Source: Nelumbo lutea (taxonomy: Eukaryota > Streptophyta > Magnoliopsida > Proteales > Nelumbonaceae). Taken from it: 64,000 nucleotides of DNA. This document shows positions 43,919 through 55,700 of the stretch, in pieces (the stretch's first letter is position 1; each line of letters begins with the position of its first letter). The translations under genes were made by a program, and so were the position numbers. Below the pieces are notes generated by a model. That model saw nothing but the letters and a program-made list of their open reading frames with translations. It did not search any database and was not told the origin of the DNA. Where the stretch lies: positions 5,569,728 through 5,633,727 of the forward strand of contig JAKGHH010000008.1 in NCBI GenBank assembly GCA_022828595.1. Reading direction: 5' to 3'.

Positions 43919-46900
43919 ATGGCCACGACCACTTGCCCTAACACAACCCAATCCGAGGATTGCCGGGACGAATCAGCTGCGCTGATTCTAAAGATGATCG
44001 CAATTGCTACAATTCTCATCGCCGGAGTAGCTGGCGTGGCCATTCCCCTGCTCGGAAAGAAGCGACGTTTTTTACGCACGGACGGGAATCTGTTCGTTGC
44101 CGCTAAGGCCTTCGCTGCAGGCGTGATATTAGCAACTGGTTTCGTTCACATGCTCCCGGATGGGGCATCTGCGCTTACCGACCCATGCCTGCCTGAGACG
44201 CCATGGTCGAAGTTTCCCTTCTCCGGATTCATCGCCATGATGGCTTCCCTCTTAACCCTTGTGATGGATTTCGTGGGAACTCAATTCTACGAGCGGAAAC
44301 AGGAGAACAAAGGAGCTGTTGCTGCGGTCGACGGGGAGGGGTCGTTGGAAACGGCTTTGAATTCGGTAATAGTTCCAGTTGCAAGGATAGCAGAGAGGGA
44401 TCTTAACGGGAAGGTGTTCGGGGAAGAGGAAGGGGGAGGGATGCACATTGTGGGGATGCACGCGCACGCGGCGCACCATAGGCACAGCCATCCGCACGGG
44501 CAGCAGGCTTGCGATGGACACGTGGCTGAGCTCTCACACGGACATTTGGATGGGATCGGTGACAGCGACGAGGAGAGCGAGAGTGGTGTCCGGCACGTTG
44601 TCGTCTCGCAGGTAAACTCCATTTGGTTTTTTGCACGTTATGAGTTAATCACTTTTTTCTCGTATGTTGCTTCTGTTTGTGTTTGAACTTTCAGGCTATG
44701 TTTGGATTGAAGGAAAAGTAGGAAACCGATAAACATTTCCTTATCTTTCTCTTCCTTTCCCTACTTTTTCCTTCAAACCAAACATAGCCTCAAGGAGCTC
44801 ATTCGGAGAAAATTTTGGCTGTCAATAGGGGCTCTCTCTGCATGCCACGCATTAATTTATGAACTAACTAACGTGTCACATAGGGAGAACCCTGTTGTAG
44901 CATAGACTGTCGGACATGGAGAGCCAATATTTTATCGCTTTGAACATGGAATTTGATTGGTGATTGTTGACTAATGTTTTTTTAGAAAACAGTGTTACAT
45001 TGATATACTAGGCTGTGTTTGGTTCGAAGGAAAAAATAGAGAAAGGTAAGGAATTCTTTACGAATCTTGTATAGGTTTTTCTATCATTTCCTTTTCTTAC
45101 CCTTTCTTTGAAACCAAACATAGCTTTAAGGAAATGCTTTTTTCTTTTCTGTTTTTTTTTTTTTTGTTATGTTTGAGACCATTATGGTTGCTGCTGCATG
45201 GGTGTTTTTCAACTCTACATCACTAGTGTTATCCAAGGTTCAAAATATCGATACGTCGGTATGGGCATATCGAGCAAATCAATACTGTTTTTTTAGTTTT
45301 TTTTTTAACCAGTTCAGGGGCGGTTTATATCTCTTCCACCCCATGAACAAGTCACCCCAATACACCCATTATAGGGGCATATCAAAAGGGTCCTACAATG
45401 ATATATATCGATCAATATGGACTGATACGTATAGATACTTGAACCTTGGTGTTATCAACAGTGAAAAAATAAATAACACCAAAAATGATATTTTTTTCAA
45501 ACCACACCTTTTCCAATTAGGGTTTATTTGTTTTCTAAGTTAGTAGGTCCTATGGAAAAGAAATAAACCCATATTCATTTTATTGGTATGAATTGATCCC
45601 ATGGAAAAGAATGATTTTAAAGTGTGTCATTTGTTTAGGGAACTAATATTTTTTAGTTCACATACATGCCTCACATGCACATCTCACACTGCATTGGGAA
45701 TATCTCTTGTACTTGTCAAGATATTTTCAATACATATTTGTGAGCTTTACCAAAAAAAAATGCATAGTTGCAATGTGCTATGGGGCTCTCCTAGGGTGCA
45801 ATTGTGATCTCGGATACTTTCCTTAAGTTTGGGTAAATTATTTGGCCATTCTGTATTGTCCCTTCAATAATGTTACTTTTTTGATAAATCAGTCATTATA
45901 CACATTTAGTTGAAAAATATTATTTGAATAATTTCACTTATCTAGGTAAGTCATTCATCAAAACGTGAATGAGGCTTAAATAACAGACCTGGTCTAAAAA
46001 ATTGATTTGAAACATTAATGTGACACCCTTTTTTAAATAAAGGGCATCGGTTTCAAACTAATGTTTTTTGTATCGTCATTGACCCAAACAGTTAAACCGT
46101 TTGGCCCAGAAATCAGATCTCAAATATGAGATATGCATTTCTATTGTTGCCGCCATCACCATCATCATTGCAGTGAAGGCTCCTCCTCATCTTCTTTCTT
46201 CCATCCTCCTCCTCCTTTCTCCCTCCCTCCTTCATTTCTTTTTTTTTCCTCTCTCCATCCTTCCTTTTTTTCTATTTTTGTCTTCTTTCTTTTCTTTATC
46301 TTTCTCAGCCGATAATTGTAGCTTCTCTTTTTCTCATAAAAACCTAAAAGTCTAAAAGACTAAGTATGAACATTTGCCCTAATAATGTAAACACTCATAT
46401 GGGCCAACCACTGACCCAAAAACCGGTGGCCAAAGCGGTTCTATTTCTAGGTTCATTTTTTAAATCTTACTCTAAAATCCAAACAGTGGCTAAAAGTTTG
46501 TAATTTGAATGGGTGCAGATATTGGAGCTTGGAATTGTATCGCACTCGGTGATGATAGGGCTGTCACTGGGAGTGTCGCAGAGCCCGTGCACCGTAAGGC
46601 CCTTGATCGCGGCGCTGGCCTTCCATCAATTCTTCGAAGGGTTCGCACTTGGAGGGTGCATATCGCAAGCACGGTTTAAATGGGCGTCGGCAATGATGAT
46701 GGCTTGTTTCTTCGCGATAACGACACCGGTGGGGATCGGCATAGGGACAGGGGTGGCGTCCTTCTACAACCCCAACAGCCCGAGGGCGCTGGCCATCGAG
46801 GGCATTCTGGACTCGGTTTCCGCGGGTATCCTGGTGTACATGGCCTTGGTGGACCTCATTGCCGCTGATTTCCTTAGCAAGAGGATGAGGTGCAACGTAC

Positions 46901-46974
46901 GTCTCCAAGTCATCTCCTACTTGACCCTCTTCCTTGGTGCTGGATTGATGTCATCTCTAGCTATCTGGGCTTGA
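43919..46974 (+). CDS. ZIP family zinc/iron transporter (ZIP4/IRT3-like)
   Basis: Two exons, 43919-44611 and 46519-46974, join in phase 0 (TCGCAG|GTAAAC and GGGTGCAG|ATA). They give 382 aa plus TGA. The start is the first ATG after a TTGCAG acceptor at 43898-43903, so the 5' leader is probably spliced too. Predicted helices lie near 22-45, 58-78 and 100-122. A cytosolic His-rich loop at about 176-209 ([14 protein letters not shown]) follows, then the ZIP signature helix IV region [17 protein letters not shown] from His240. The helix V metal motif HQFFEG is at 267-272, and further helices run to the C-terminal SLAIWA. ZIP proteins move divalent metals (Zn, Fe, Mn) into the cytosol across plasma or organelle membranes. 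[12 protein letters not shown] and IRPLIAALxFHQFFEG-type segments favour the ZIP4/IRT3 group; the substrate is not decided by sequence. The intron carries several MITEs. Confidence 0.94.
44694..44789. mobile_element. Tourist-like mini-MITE, 96 bp, ZIP intron
   Basis: Nearly a perfect hairpin. GGCTATGTTTGGATTGAAGG at the left is matched by CCTTCAAACCAAACATAGCC at the right. It is flanked by TCA (44691-44693 and 44790-44792). The 3-bp duplication and GGCnnTGTTTGG end fit PIF/Harbinger-derived Tourist elements. Confidence 0.82.
45011..45125. mobile_element. Tourist-like mini-MITE, second copy, ZIP intron
   Basis: Same family as 44694-44789: GGCTGTGTTTGGTTCGAAGG at the left and TTTGAAACCAAACATAGCT at the right. 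The flanking triplets are CTA and TTA, a diverged 3-bp duplication. The loop has the AAGGTAAGGAATTCTTTACG segment. Confidence 0.75.
45234..45448. mobile_element. hAT-like MITE (CAAGGTTC family) in the ZIP intron, 8-bp target duplication
   Basis: A 215-bp element with ends CAAGGTTCAAAATATCGAT and ATAGATACTTGAACCTTG. It is flanked by an exact GTGTTATC (45226-45233 and 45449-45456). The internal GGTTCAGGGGCGG and TATATATCGATCAATATGG segments are shared with the other copies. Non-coding. Confidence 0.88.
46057..46480. mobile_element. CAAnnTTT-family MITE, copy 3, with unrelated pyrimidine-rich core (ZIP intron)
   Basis: The left part (TTTTTTGTATCGTCATTGACCC, GTTAAACCGTTTGGCCCAG) and the right part (GGCCAAAGCGGTTCTATTTC, then TTCATTTTTTAAAT) correspond to the two ends of the elements at 26418 and 39832. 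The middle (about 46125-46370) is a CT-rich segment absent from those copies. The target duplication is not clear. Confidence 0.6.
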
Positions 46975-47143
46975 TCTCTCTCTTAGAATCAAAAGGAAGA
47001 AATCAACAAAAGATGACAAGGGCGTGGACATTTATAATTCATTATATTCTTTTCAATTTGGGAGGCCAATTGGGGACAACAGGGATGAAATGGTTCCATT
47101 GTCGGTTCATGGTAGAGAAAAAAAAAATCCTATAATGATACAC

Positions 47144-47340
47144 TTTTTTTTGGTACAACGAAATTCATTCCTTCAAACTTCAAAGACGTTGGATCAAAAC
47201 TGACATCACAATTAGCTTAAATCGATCCAAGCACCCTGCCGATGATTGTCTCTCATCATTCGAGTTTCTTGCTCTTCGATCTTCCTGCTAGACTTGTGGA
47301 AACCTTGTAGTTCAGTCAGCTTTTGCAGGTTTTTAAAATG
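47144..47340 (-). mobile_element. Antisense LINE 3'-end fragment downstream of the ZIP gene
   Basis: TTTTTTTTGGTACAACGAAATTCATTCCTTC on the plus strand (first twenty bases TTTTTTTTGGTACAACGAAA) reads in reverse as a LINE tail ending in poly-A. The left border is sharp; the right border is not defined and no frame is preserved. Confidence 0.4.
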
Positions 47341-47717
47341 AATGTCAATGAGATGTTTGATAATAGTTGATGCAGCGTATTATATATTTTGTGTTTTTAT
47401 TGGATAAAAGGGTGATATAACCTAATTTGCCTTTACAACCTCCTTAATGGCTTATTCAGAAAAAGTAAAAAATAAGCCATTATTTCAGCTGTATCAAACA
47501 GCCCCTTAACCATGAACAAGAAATAAAAGTATATGCCAAAATGTTTCTCTCAAAGTTGGGGTACTCTCTCTGTTTCTTATTAATGGTTAAGTTTCCCTCT
47601 TAATCTAATATAGACTTTCCTTTGTTGTGGAATTATCTCATCTGTTGGCATCACAAACAGGCAAAAGTGAACTCATGCTAGAACTACCTCAGGCCTTTAT
47701 TAGTGACAACTAAGAAA

Positions 47718-48994
47718 CACCCGTTAGGAAGCCGTATTTTCTACTCACCTCTCAATACATTTAACATGTTCAATCTCCTAACAAAGGGCCAACAGAGGTT
47801 AACTATACGGCGGAGCCATCTGGTGGGATGGACCACATGTTTAAGTCCATAAATAAAATCTCTCTCATTTCCAATGATTAGTACTTACGCGGTGGAGCAT
47901 CCCACAAACAAATAACAACAAAGTTCCTGATTCTCACATTTGATTTCTTCTATCAATAATCGATACTATTATATATGAAAAAGAGTGAAATTTTTTATGC
48001 TTCTCACATTGCAGTTTGCCAATTTCCATTGAAAAATGATTAATAAGAAGAATTCACAGAAGAAAACTTTGACTTATTTATAGGACATTGCAATTTGCAG
48101 TTTGCAAGAGAGAACTAGAGTTTGCATTGCTTCTTCGTGGCTGCCAGTTTCAAAAGAAAAGATTTTTCTTTTTCTCTGCTTTCCATGACATTAACAGTTG
48201 GCTATTACAATCTACAATTAATTAACCCCAACTAGAGATGAGAGGCAGAAATGACGTTCTTTCCATTGTGAAACAATAACCGTGTATAGAGTTGTTGACT
48301 ATGTTGTCGTGAATACAATTGTGTGTATAGAGTTGTTGGCTCTATTGCTGTGAAAATTGCCATTGTGGATCTGCAACTCTGCATACGGTGATTGTTTTCA
48401 CAGTGGCCATTTTCATGGCAATAGAGCTCTATACATAGAGACTGTTTTCACAATGAAGCAGAGCTCTATGCATACGGTTATTGTTTTCAAGATGGGGTAG
48501 AGGCTCTGTTTTCACGGCAACAGAGTCAACATCTCTGGATACAGCGACTAGTTTCACGATGGAGTGGAGCTCGGTTTCCACAACGGCAATTTTCACGGCA
48601 ATAGAGCCAACAACTTTATATGCAGCAATTGTATTCACGACAACAGAGTCAACAACTCTATAGATAGTGATTGTTTTCACAATGGGGCCCCTGTTAAGCT
48701 TTATTCGTCGGATCTGGTATACCGGTTTCCAATGAGGAAGAAGAATGTCTTGTGCCGTGGGTAATTAAAAAGTAGAAATCAATTTTCCCAAAAGATTAAA
48801 GCATTAAAAATAATTTAATTTAAAAAATAATAATAATAATTAATGAGGGTTAACCTCTGTTGGACCTTTGTTGGGAGGTTGGAGAGGTTAAATGTATTGA
48901 GATATGGATAGGGACAAGTGGCCTGATTTAAATGGGTTAGTAGAGAGGAGAGAAGAAAGAGGTGAGCAGGAAATCCGGCTTCAGCATTTAGGTG
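47718..48994. mobile_element. Foldback-like element with long imperfect terminal inverted repeats
   Basis: The left arm (about 47718-47812) contains CACCCGTTAGGAAGCCGTAT, CTACTCACCTCT, CAATACATTTAAC and CAAAGGGCCAACAGAGGTTA. The right arm (about 48845-48994) is the reverse complement of the same series in the same order, with an extra segment of about 60 bp between two blocks. The interior of over 1 kb holds no transposase. It contains an inner hairpin (48263-48685). No target duplication could be fixed. Long inverted ends suggest a foldback or Mutator-like non-autonomous element. Confidence 0.7.
48263..48685. repeat. Inner long inverted repeat with repeated CACGGCAACAGAG-type units
   Basis: Arms of about 107 bp (48263-48369 and 48577-48685) pair around a loop of about 200 bp. 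The left has GAGTTGTTGGCTCTATTG then GTGAAAATTGCC; the right has GGCAATTTTCACGGCAATAG then AGCCAACAAC. Shorter direct repeats of GTTTTCACnnnGG and GAGTCAACAnCTCT-type units run through the arms and loop, so it is a mixture of hairpin and minisatellite. Confidence 0.75.
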
Positions 48995-49298
48995 CTCGGT
49001 GCTCCCATCATTGAGAAAAGATGAGGCATTAAGGAATATCTTTAATGATAAGCTTTAAAATGACTATACTAGATGGATAGTCTTCACTCTTTGTAGTTTT
49101 GTAGTTGTACAAGCTACAAATTTAAGCTTAAACTAATAGATCCATCAAGTGTAGAGTCAGATTGTACAACTTGGGCAGGTGGTGTAGGTTTACGACCAAC
49201 TTAACCCCAAGCCTAAAATATACAAGTGGGCTAGGGCCCAACCCAACTTTTTAAGTCCAGCTCAGGCAATACCAATACATCTTAGGTTGGGTTTCTAA

Positions 49299-49536
49299 GG
49301 CTCTGTTTGGTTTGTGGGATGGGGATGAGAAAAAAAGAATATTTCAAAAATATTTCTTTTTCTCTCATTTGTTTTGAGGGAAATAGAGGGATGGGATGAG
49401 AAAAATGTGAGATGTTAGATCCCAAAATTGTGAATTTGGGGTCGCACCAAAACCATGCGACCTCGGTGAAAAAAGTTGAGAAAGCATTGTTACCATCAAA
49501 TTGAGGAGAGAGAGCTGAGAAAGATAGGAAAAAAGT

Positions 49537-49567
<31 letters not shown>

Positions 49568-50227
49568 CATAAGAAGGGGAAGGCTCCAGTGGTTTCCCTT
49601 TGAAAGGTTGTGCTGGGAGCAGAGAAAGACTCTTAGGTAGAGGCTAGGGTCTCTTAGTTCAGGCGAGAGAAGAGACGATTAGAGAGAGAAAGAGGAATTG
49701 TGCTAAAGGGAGGCTTTCATTGTCTTCAACCTGGCAACAAACATAGAGTCCAACGGAGGGTGGTGAGCTCGGATTTCCCATACCGCACTTCAAGCCTCTC
49801 TCTCTCTATTGCAGCTAGTTGTAGCGACAAAGACGTTCGATAGAGGACTAACGAACTGTTGCAGCTAGTTCAAGCCTCTCTCTCATTGTTTCACCAACAG
49901 CTATGGTACTCTAGTGTATTTCTTCCCTCGCTGCTGACAGAGACGTTCAACAAAGGACTAACGAAAGGAGAAAATGATGGAGGGAGAAGGAAAGGAATAT
50001 GCGAGTAAGATTTAGAAATGGAGAGAGATGGGGGTTCAGTCTACTCTACTTATTAGTCCGAATGTAGGAGATGATGAACAATCAGTCCCCTTCCAAACTA
50101 TACGAAGGTAGGATATGACTAATGGTGTTTTTCTCATTATTTTATCATATATAAAACCAAACAATAGAAGTGTAAATTTTTACACTTTCCCATCCCACCC
50201 AAATCTTCCCACAAACCAAATGGAGCC
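49299..50227. mobile_element. 929-bp Tourist-like element carrying unrelated internal sequence
   Basis: The ends GGCTCTGTTTGGTTTGTGGG and the complement CCACAAACCAAATGGAGCC are inverted repeats. Both sides carry TAA (49296-49298 and 50228-50230), the typical 3-bp PIF/Harbinger duplication. The interior (about 49420-50110) is not MITE-like. It has a (GA)n tract and two diverged copies of a segment with TTCAAGCCTCTCTCTCT, CAGCTAGTT, and GACGTTCnAnAnAGGACTAACGAA. It has no long open frame. Confidence 0.75.
49539..49567. repeat. (GA)n microsatellite
   Basis: About fourteen uninterrupted GA units inside the Tourist-like element. Confidence 0.9.
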
Positions 50228-50630
50228 TAAAGGAAAAATCAGCTACTCCACTTTGGAGCTGCACTATGCAAAGCTATGAAATAAGGGCCTTCCACGCATT
50301 GTTGTGGCCCCACTTTATGTCATTTCATCAAATTCAAAGCAAGGCCATGTCAATGAGATCAAATCAACCCCCCATATGACTGTGCCCCACAATGTCCCAT
50401 AGCACATCTCCACCATGTATTGGGAATATCTCCCAATGATAGTATCAGAAATGGTGATGTCATCATCTGGAGATGTTCCCCATACACAGCGGGGATGTGT
50501 TGTGGGGCGTAGTCTTGTGGGGGGCTGATTTGAACTCCATGTCAATACAAAAGGGGTTTTGATTTACTATTTTAGCCTAATGCTACTCCATCAGGAGTAG
50601 ATAATTTTTTAGTAGGTTTAGACTTGTGCA

Positions 50631-51074
50631 TAGGGGTGTCAATGATATTCAAAAATTCAACTTTGAATTTGATATTCGACATAATCGAATCGAATTCAGA
50701 TAATTCGAATATCTAATCAGTCAAATTCGGATATCCCATTCTTACCGGATAGTTAATCGGATTCAAATTTGGATGTGACCTGATTCGATTCAATAAATAT
50801 CTGAATTCGACCGATTATTTAATTCTTATATAAAATATTTTATATAATTTATATATAATAATTAAGTTATATAAATAATTTATGTATTTATGTACTTTAT
50901 ATCAATAAAATACTTATTTTATATATTTATTAATTATCTAAAATAATTAATTAATCGAATCGAATTTGAATTCGGATATCAATTTTCAATATCCGTTAGG
51001 TATCAATAAAATTCAAATATGGGATTTTCTAATCGAATTTGAATCGGATCAGGTTCAATCCATTTACACCCCTA
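50631..51074. mobile_element. hAT-like MITE with TAGGGGTGTCAAT ends and 8-bp target duplication
   Basis: A 444-bp element with ends TAGGGGTGTCAATG and CATTTACACCCCTA. It is flanked by an exact 8-bp duplication CTTGTGCA (50623-50630 and 51075-51082). The interior repeats GAATTCGAATATCCGATT-like motifs in both orientations around an AT-rich core. No coding capacity. A degraded relative lies at 38450-38824. Confidence 0.9.
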
Positions 51075-52445
51075 CTTGTGCAGTCTTGGTGACGTCTATA
51101 GAATGAAAGAAAACTCTAACATGATTTTTGTTTTTTTATTTTTTTTGGGCTCCAGGATAATTTCAAAAAATTTGTGTATATTTATTACACATAATATATT
51201 TATACACGAGTATGGGTTAGAGTCAAGCCCAATTTTAATACAAGTTAAGTTCAAACTTATGAGCCCAAGTCCAAGTTGTGCAAAAACCCATAAAAAATAG
51301 CAGACCTAGTTGGAAAGCGATAGTGCCCATTTGGGAGGGCTTTCGGGAAGTGACTTGTGGTGTTTAAAGCTAGGAGGCCTCACATGGAAACCTCTGAAAG
51401 TGTGTTTGGTGAAAATATTAGAACTAGAAGAGAGGGTTGGTTATAACATCAAATTGTTGTGAGTACGTAATTTCTCTCTCAGCTGGAGTCTGGAACACGG
51501 GTGATCAATCAACGCAGCTCTCCCTAAGGGCCAAGGCAGACGTCGTCGTCCCAAGTGGGGCCTCAAAATATTGCAACGTATGAAAAAGTTGCAAATTGGG
51601 TTGGTTAGGAGTTACGGTTACTCCACTTTTTCTTTTTCTTTGCACTTGAATACTTGATATAGTTGCATGCAACACATGTCAATGGAAGTATTAGGAGATG
51701 TATATGCAAAACTGATTTGATTAACACGCAACTGATTGAGTCTCTAACTCAATTGGCAGTTAAGTTGTTATCTTATTTGCCGATGATAATCACTTATAAA
51801 TTGAAACTTTGTTAACAAGAATGAATGGTTGTATTCATAAATTTCGAAAACCAAAAAACCAAAAAAAAAAAAAAACTTGTTTATGAACCAAAGGGAAATT
51901 TAAATTAAATAGCCGATACCAGGAAATTGACTACAACCCCACATGTATTTGAACCTCACAATAATCAAACATACTAAAAAGTATCAATTACCCAAGTATT
52001 AGACAATTTACTCACGCTCACGCAGGATAAATGGATGAGATCGTGCTGATTTCTTTTTATATAAGCCGTGTCCTAATGTCCTATGTTGAATCTTTAATCC
52101 ATCCAACAATAAATCAGATCATCTGTGTATATGCCACGTAGTAAGTAATGAGGGCCCCACTTCACAACCACCGATCCTGTATACGCCAAACATATGTGCC
52201 AATGCCTAGTAACAAGGGATTTTTGGACTGCACTTATATTCAAGTGAACTTCGGTGATGATTCGGTGAAATCTACCTCAAGTAGCCACGTGGCCCACGTC
52301 CCTTTTTTTCTGTAGCCGCCTGTAGCATCTGACCCAATGAAACACGGACACGTCATCGGTGGAAATTAACAACCTGTTCAGATGGATCAAAACTCGAAAG
52401 GAATTGCTGCGACCGTATGCGGGCGGTTTCGCCAGGGGGATAGCC

Positions 52446-52459
52446 CACTTATATATATG
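52446..52459 (+). promoter_or_regulatory. Probable TATA box of the GT31 gene
   Basis: ACTTATATATATGT lies about 320 bases before the ATG at 52776 and just upstream of a CT-rich stretch (52500-52540) typical of a plant transcription start region. Confidence 0.5.
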
Positions 52460-52775
52460 TCTAAATTCTAGAACATACGTTGAAGGGACAGTGAGACACT
52501 TCCTTCCTTCCTTCCCGTCCTCCTTTCCCGGTTCCCCGACCCCGACAATTCTCCTCTGCATTCGTTCGCTCTGGCGTCGTAGGGCGCACTCGCACCTCGA
52601 GGTGGGGGCCCTCCTCTCTCCATGGTCATTAGTCTTCGTTCTTCGTAGAAGTCGAAAATGAGAAGCAGAGGAGAATATCAGACCTACAATCTACCAGCTA
52701 GCTACCAGATCCAGTAAACGCCAAGAAACTTGATTGCAGCAACTGAATCAGGAGCGTCGCCAATTATTACCCAAA

Positions 52776-55700
52776 ATGCCACGTTCTCTGAGTCTGCTTC
52801 CCATATTCACCCACCGTTCCTCCTCCTCCTCCTCCTCTGTGTACTCCAAGGACGATAAAGGGAAGAAACATCCTATCTCTATCCCTCCCCAGCCTTCTTC
52901 ATCCCGCGTTCCACTCGCACTTATTATTTTCTCCATCTTTTGCTTCTTCATCGGCGTCGGCGGAATACTATTCTCTGTCTTCGCTCTGGCTCGCCCCAAA
53001 CCACTCCCCGTCTTCCGCTGCGGTCGAGCCGAAGACACCTTCCGAACTGCCTTCCGCCGTTCCTCCGGTTCTCGCAAGCTCGGCGACAACGATGGCCTTG
53101 TCGACCGCCCCAAGCTTCTTGGCTTCGTCGGAATCCAAACCGGCTTCTCCTCCGCCGATCGCCGCGCCGCTCTTCGTTCATCTTGGTTCCCTTCCGACCC
53201 CGACGGCCTTCTCCGGTACCGTAATCTTTTCCCCATCTTAATCAAACATTGCTGTTCTAAACTTTTGAGATCGGATTCAATGTATGAGTCTTTTATTTGT
53301 TTGGGGCCAATGTTCAACAATTATCACGATCAACAAGCCACTGTGTGTAGTTGCGGTAATCATGTTTGAGTATCATTAAAATAGGTTTGCAAGCTATTTA
53401 ATTTTACATATTGAGTATCTGCCTCTCCTAGAATAATTGGTTGGATCTAATTTGAAAACCATACTTATTACCTCTATAAATGTCTATTTAGTCCTACTAC
53501 TGCATTCACTCGCCCATTATGTAACGTTGTTCTTTGTTCAGCCATAACTCTAGATCTGAAATTTTTTCTTAAATCACCTTACAGCATTTATGGTCCTTGT
53601 CTATGTTAGTATGTTGTGCTTTACAGGGATCAGAAATGCAATGCACATCATTTGAATGTAGAGGGTTATAGGTTTTCTTCAAGTAGTAGAGCAAGGGTGG
53701 AGCCAAGATTTTTTTTCTAAGGGGGGCCAAAATCTAGTAAACAACAAAAGCTTGTAAACATAGCTGGGGTTAAAATACAAGTAGGATTTACATGGAGACA
53801 ATGGGGATTTTTAAGACATGGGGGGGTGGGGGTGCCATGGTTCCCCTCTGCCACCCCTCCCTCCGTGATGCAGTCAGTGGTCTCACAAGAGATAACCGAC
53901 AACAACAAGTAGCGCTACAACAGTGGTGAATCAAAGCAACAAAATACACTAACCTCTTGGATTTGCAACTCGTAAAGGGCAATGACCTTAACCTCTACTC
54001 ATGTAGAAGGGAGTAAGGGTTTGGGGGGTCTTTGTGGCTCTTGAACAAGTCCAACAAAAAAAGGGAAGAAGCTAACAGGAAACCTTAAAGGCAAAACACA
54101 AGTTGTATTCAAACTTTGGGTTATATAATGCCAAGAGAGATGAAAAAGATTACAAACTTCGGTGCCCAAACATATACCAAAATAATAAACAAAAGGATGG
54201 TTGAAATAAATAGAAAAATTAGAAGCTTAGAGGGGGGAAATTGGTGGTTGGTGGTGTCTAACACACAATTTGGCTATCAGGCAACTGCTCAACAGGATAT
54301 CTGCTGGTGAATCGGTTCAACTGCTACCAAGTACTGGGAGTCAACTTCAAAAACAAATCACCCATTTGAGATGTTTGATGAATGAAAGTATGAAACCAAC
54401 TTAAGGGATTCAGAAAAGCTATATATATGTAGGATTCTGGTTCGTTAGAGGTTGAAATGAAATAGGGAAGTGATAAATATAGGAAAACTTGATTTTACTT
54501 GTTATTTTCTCAAATAACAGTTTTCTCCTTTGCATGGTTCAGAAGGCACAACTCTTTCTAGAATCAAGATGGGTTTAAGAACCCAAATCATGAGCATGTC
54601 TTTCATTTTTCCTTTTGAATATATGTACGAAGTTTTTCATATTAAGATATGTTGGAGAACTGTATAAGTGACAAGTTTTTCATTTTTCCTTTCCTTTTGG
54701 ATGGATACAAGTTTATGCAGCATTCTCAATCATGGTGAATTTTCATCTTGAAATATTGTATATTCACTTTCCCTCCACCTTTGCAGTTTGGAGCAAGCTA
54801 CTGGTTTAGCTTTTCGTTTTGTAATCGGACGATCAAAAGACACCAAGAAGATGATGGATCTTGAGAAAGAGGTGGAGAAGTACAATGATTTTATGCTTAT
54901 AGATGTTGAAGAGGAATACCTAAGGCTGCCATATAAAACGTGAGACTCAAGATTGCACATCACCCCCCCCCCACCCCCCCCTTCCTCATATACATGCATG
55001 CATACATATATTTATTGTTATCAGATCAATTGCTTGTTTGGTAACGTTTATTGTCTCTGCATTTTAGGCTGGCATTTTTTAAAGCAGCCTTTGATCTTTT
55101 TGAAGCAGATTATTATGTCAAAGCTGATGATGACATTTATTTGCGCCCAGGTATGCTTTTAGGTAATCCATAAATTGGTCATTGGAACTCATCCGTCATG
55201 CAATAATAAAATCTCCTTCCTCTATCAGATCGACTTGCCACTCTTCTAGCTAGAGAGAGAACTCATCCACGAACCTACATTGGCTGCATGAAGAAGGGCC
55301 CAGTAATTACTGATCCTAAAATGAAATGGTAGATATATGAAGATCTTCTCCAAAATGTTTTTGTGATAAAACATCTAATTCTGTGTGTGTGTGTGTGTGT
55401 TATCTTTTAGTTGACTTTTTCTTTACCAAATAATTTCAGGTTTGAGAAATCTGGGCATTTGATTGGAAATGAGTATTTCTTGCATGCTTATGGCCCTATA
55501 TATGTTCTGTCTGCAGAGGTGGTAGCATCACTGGCAACTACAAGAAACAACAGGTCCTTTATTTACATTTACTGTCTTTGATTTTAGTTGTCTTTATGCT
55601 TTGATATTGACTCTTACATTTAGGTTAGTAGCTATATCGGTTTTTTTCTCATTTAAAATATTGGTACTACTTTCTAAATGAATTGGTCTTACTAAACAAA

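Larger units (their letters stand above)
46975..52440. other. Repeat-rich intergenic spacer between the ZIP and GT31 genes
   Basis: No supported gene. Immediately after the ZIP stop comes the probable 3' UTR, then an antisense LINE tail (47144-47340), the foldback element (47718-48994), a long Tourist-like element (49299-50227) and a hAT-like MITE (50631-51074). The segments 50240-50620 and 51080-52430 show nothing recognisable. Confidence 0.6.

Noticed and set aside
44252..44636. Minus-strand frames of up to 111 codons opposite ZIP exon 1
   Set aside because: They are antisense shadows of a GC-rich coding exon with clear ZIP homology on the plus strand.
45234..45260. GGTTCAAAAT as a possible tRNA B box
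   Set aside because: It is the terminus of a MITE family repeated elsewhere in the window, and no cloverleaf or A box is present.
46101..46355. 84-codon frame with Pro/Phe/Leu-rich tail
   Set aside because: It comes from the CT-rich core inside the ZIP intron and has no conserved features.
46564..46908. 114-codon minus-strand frame
   Set aside because: Antisense shadow of ZIP exon 2.
52748..53320. 190-codon minus-strand Arg-rich frame
   Set aside because: Antisense shadow of GT31 exon 1; the sense frame carries the family motifs and closes with six further exons.
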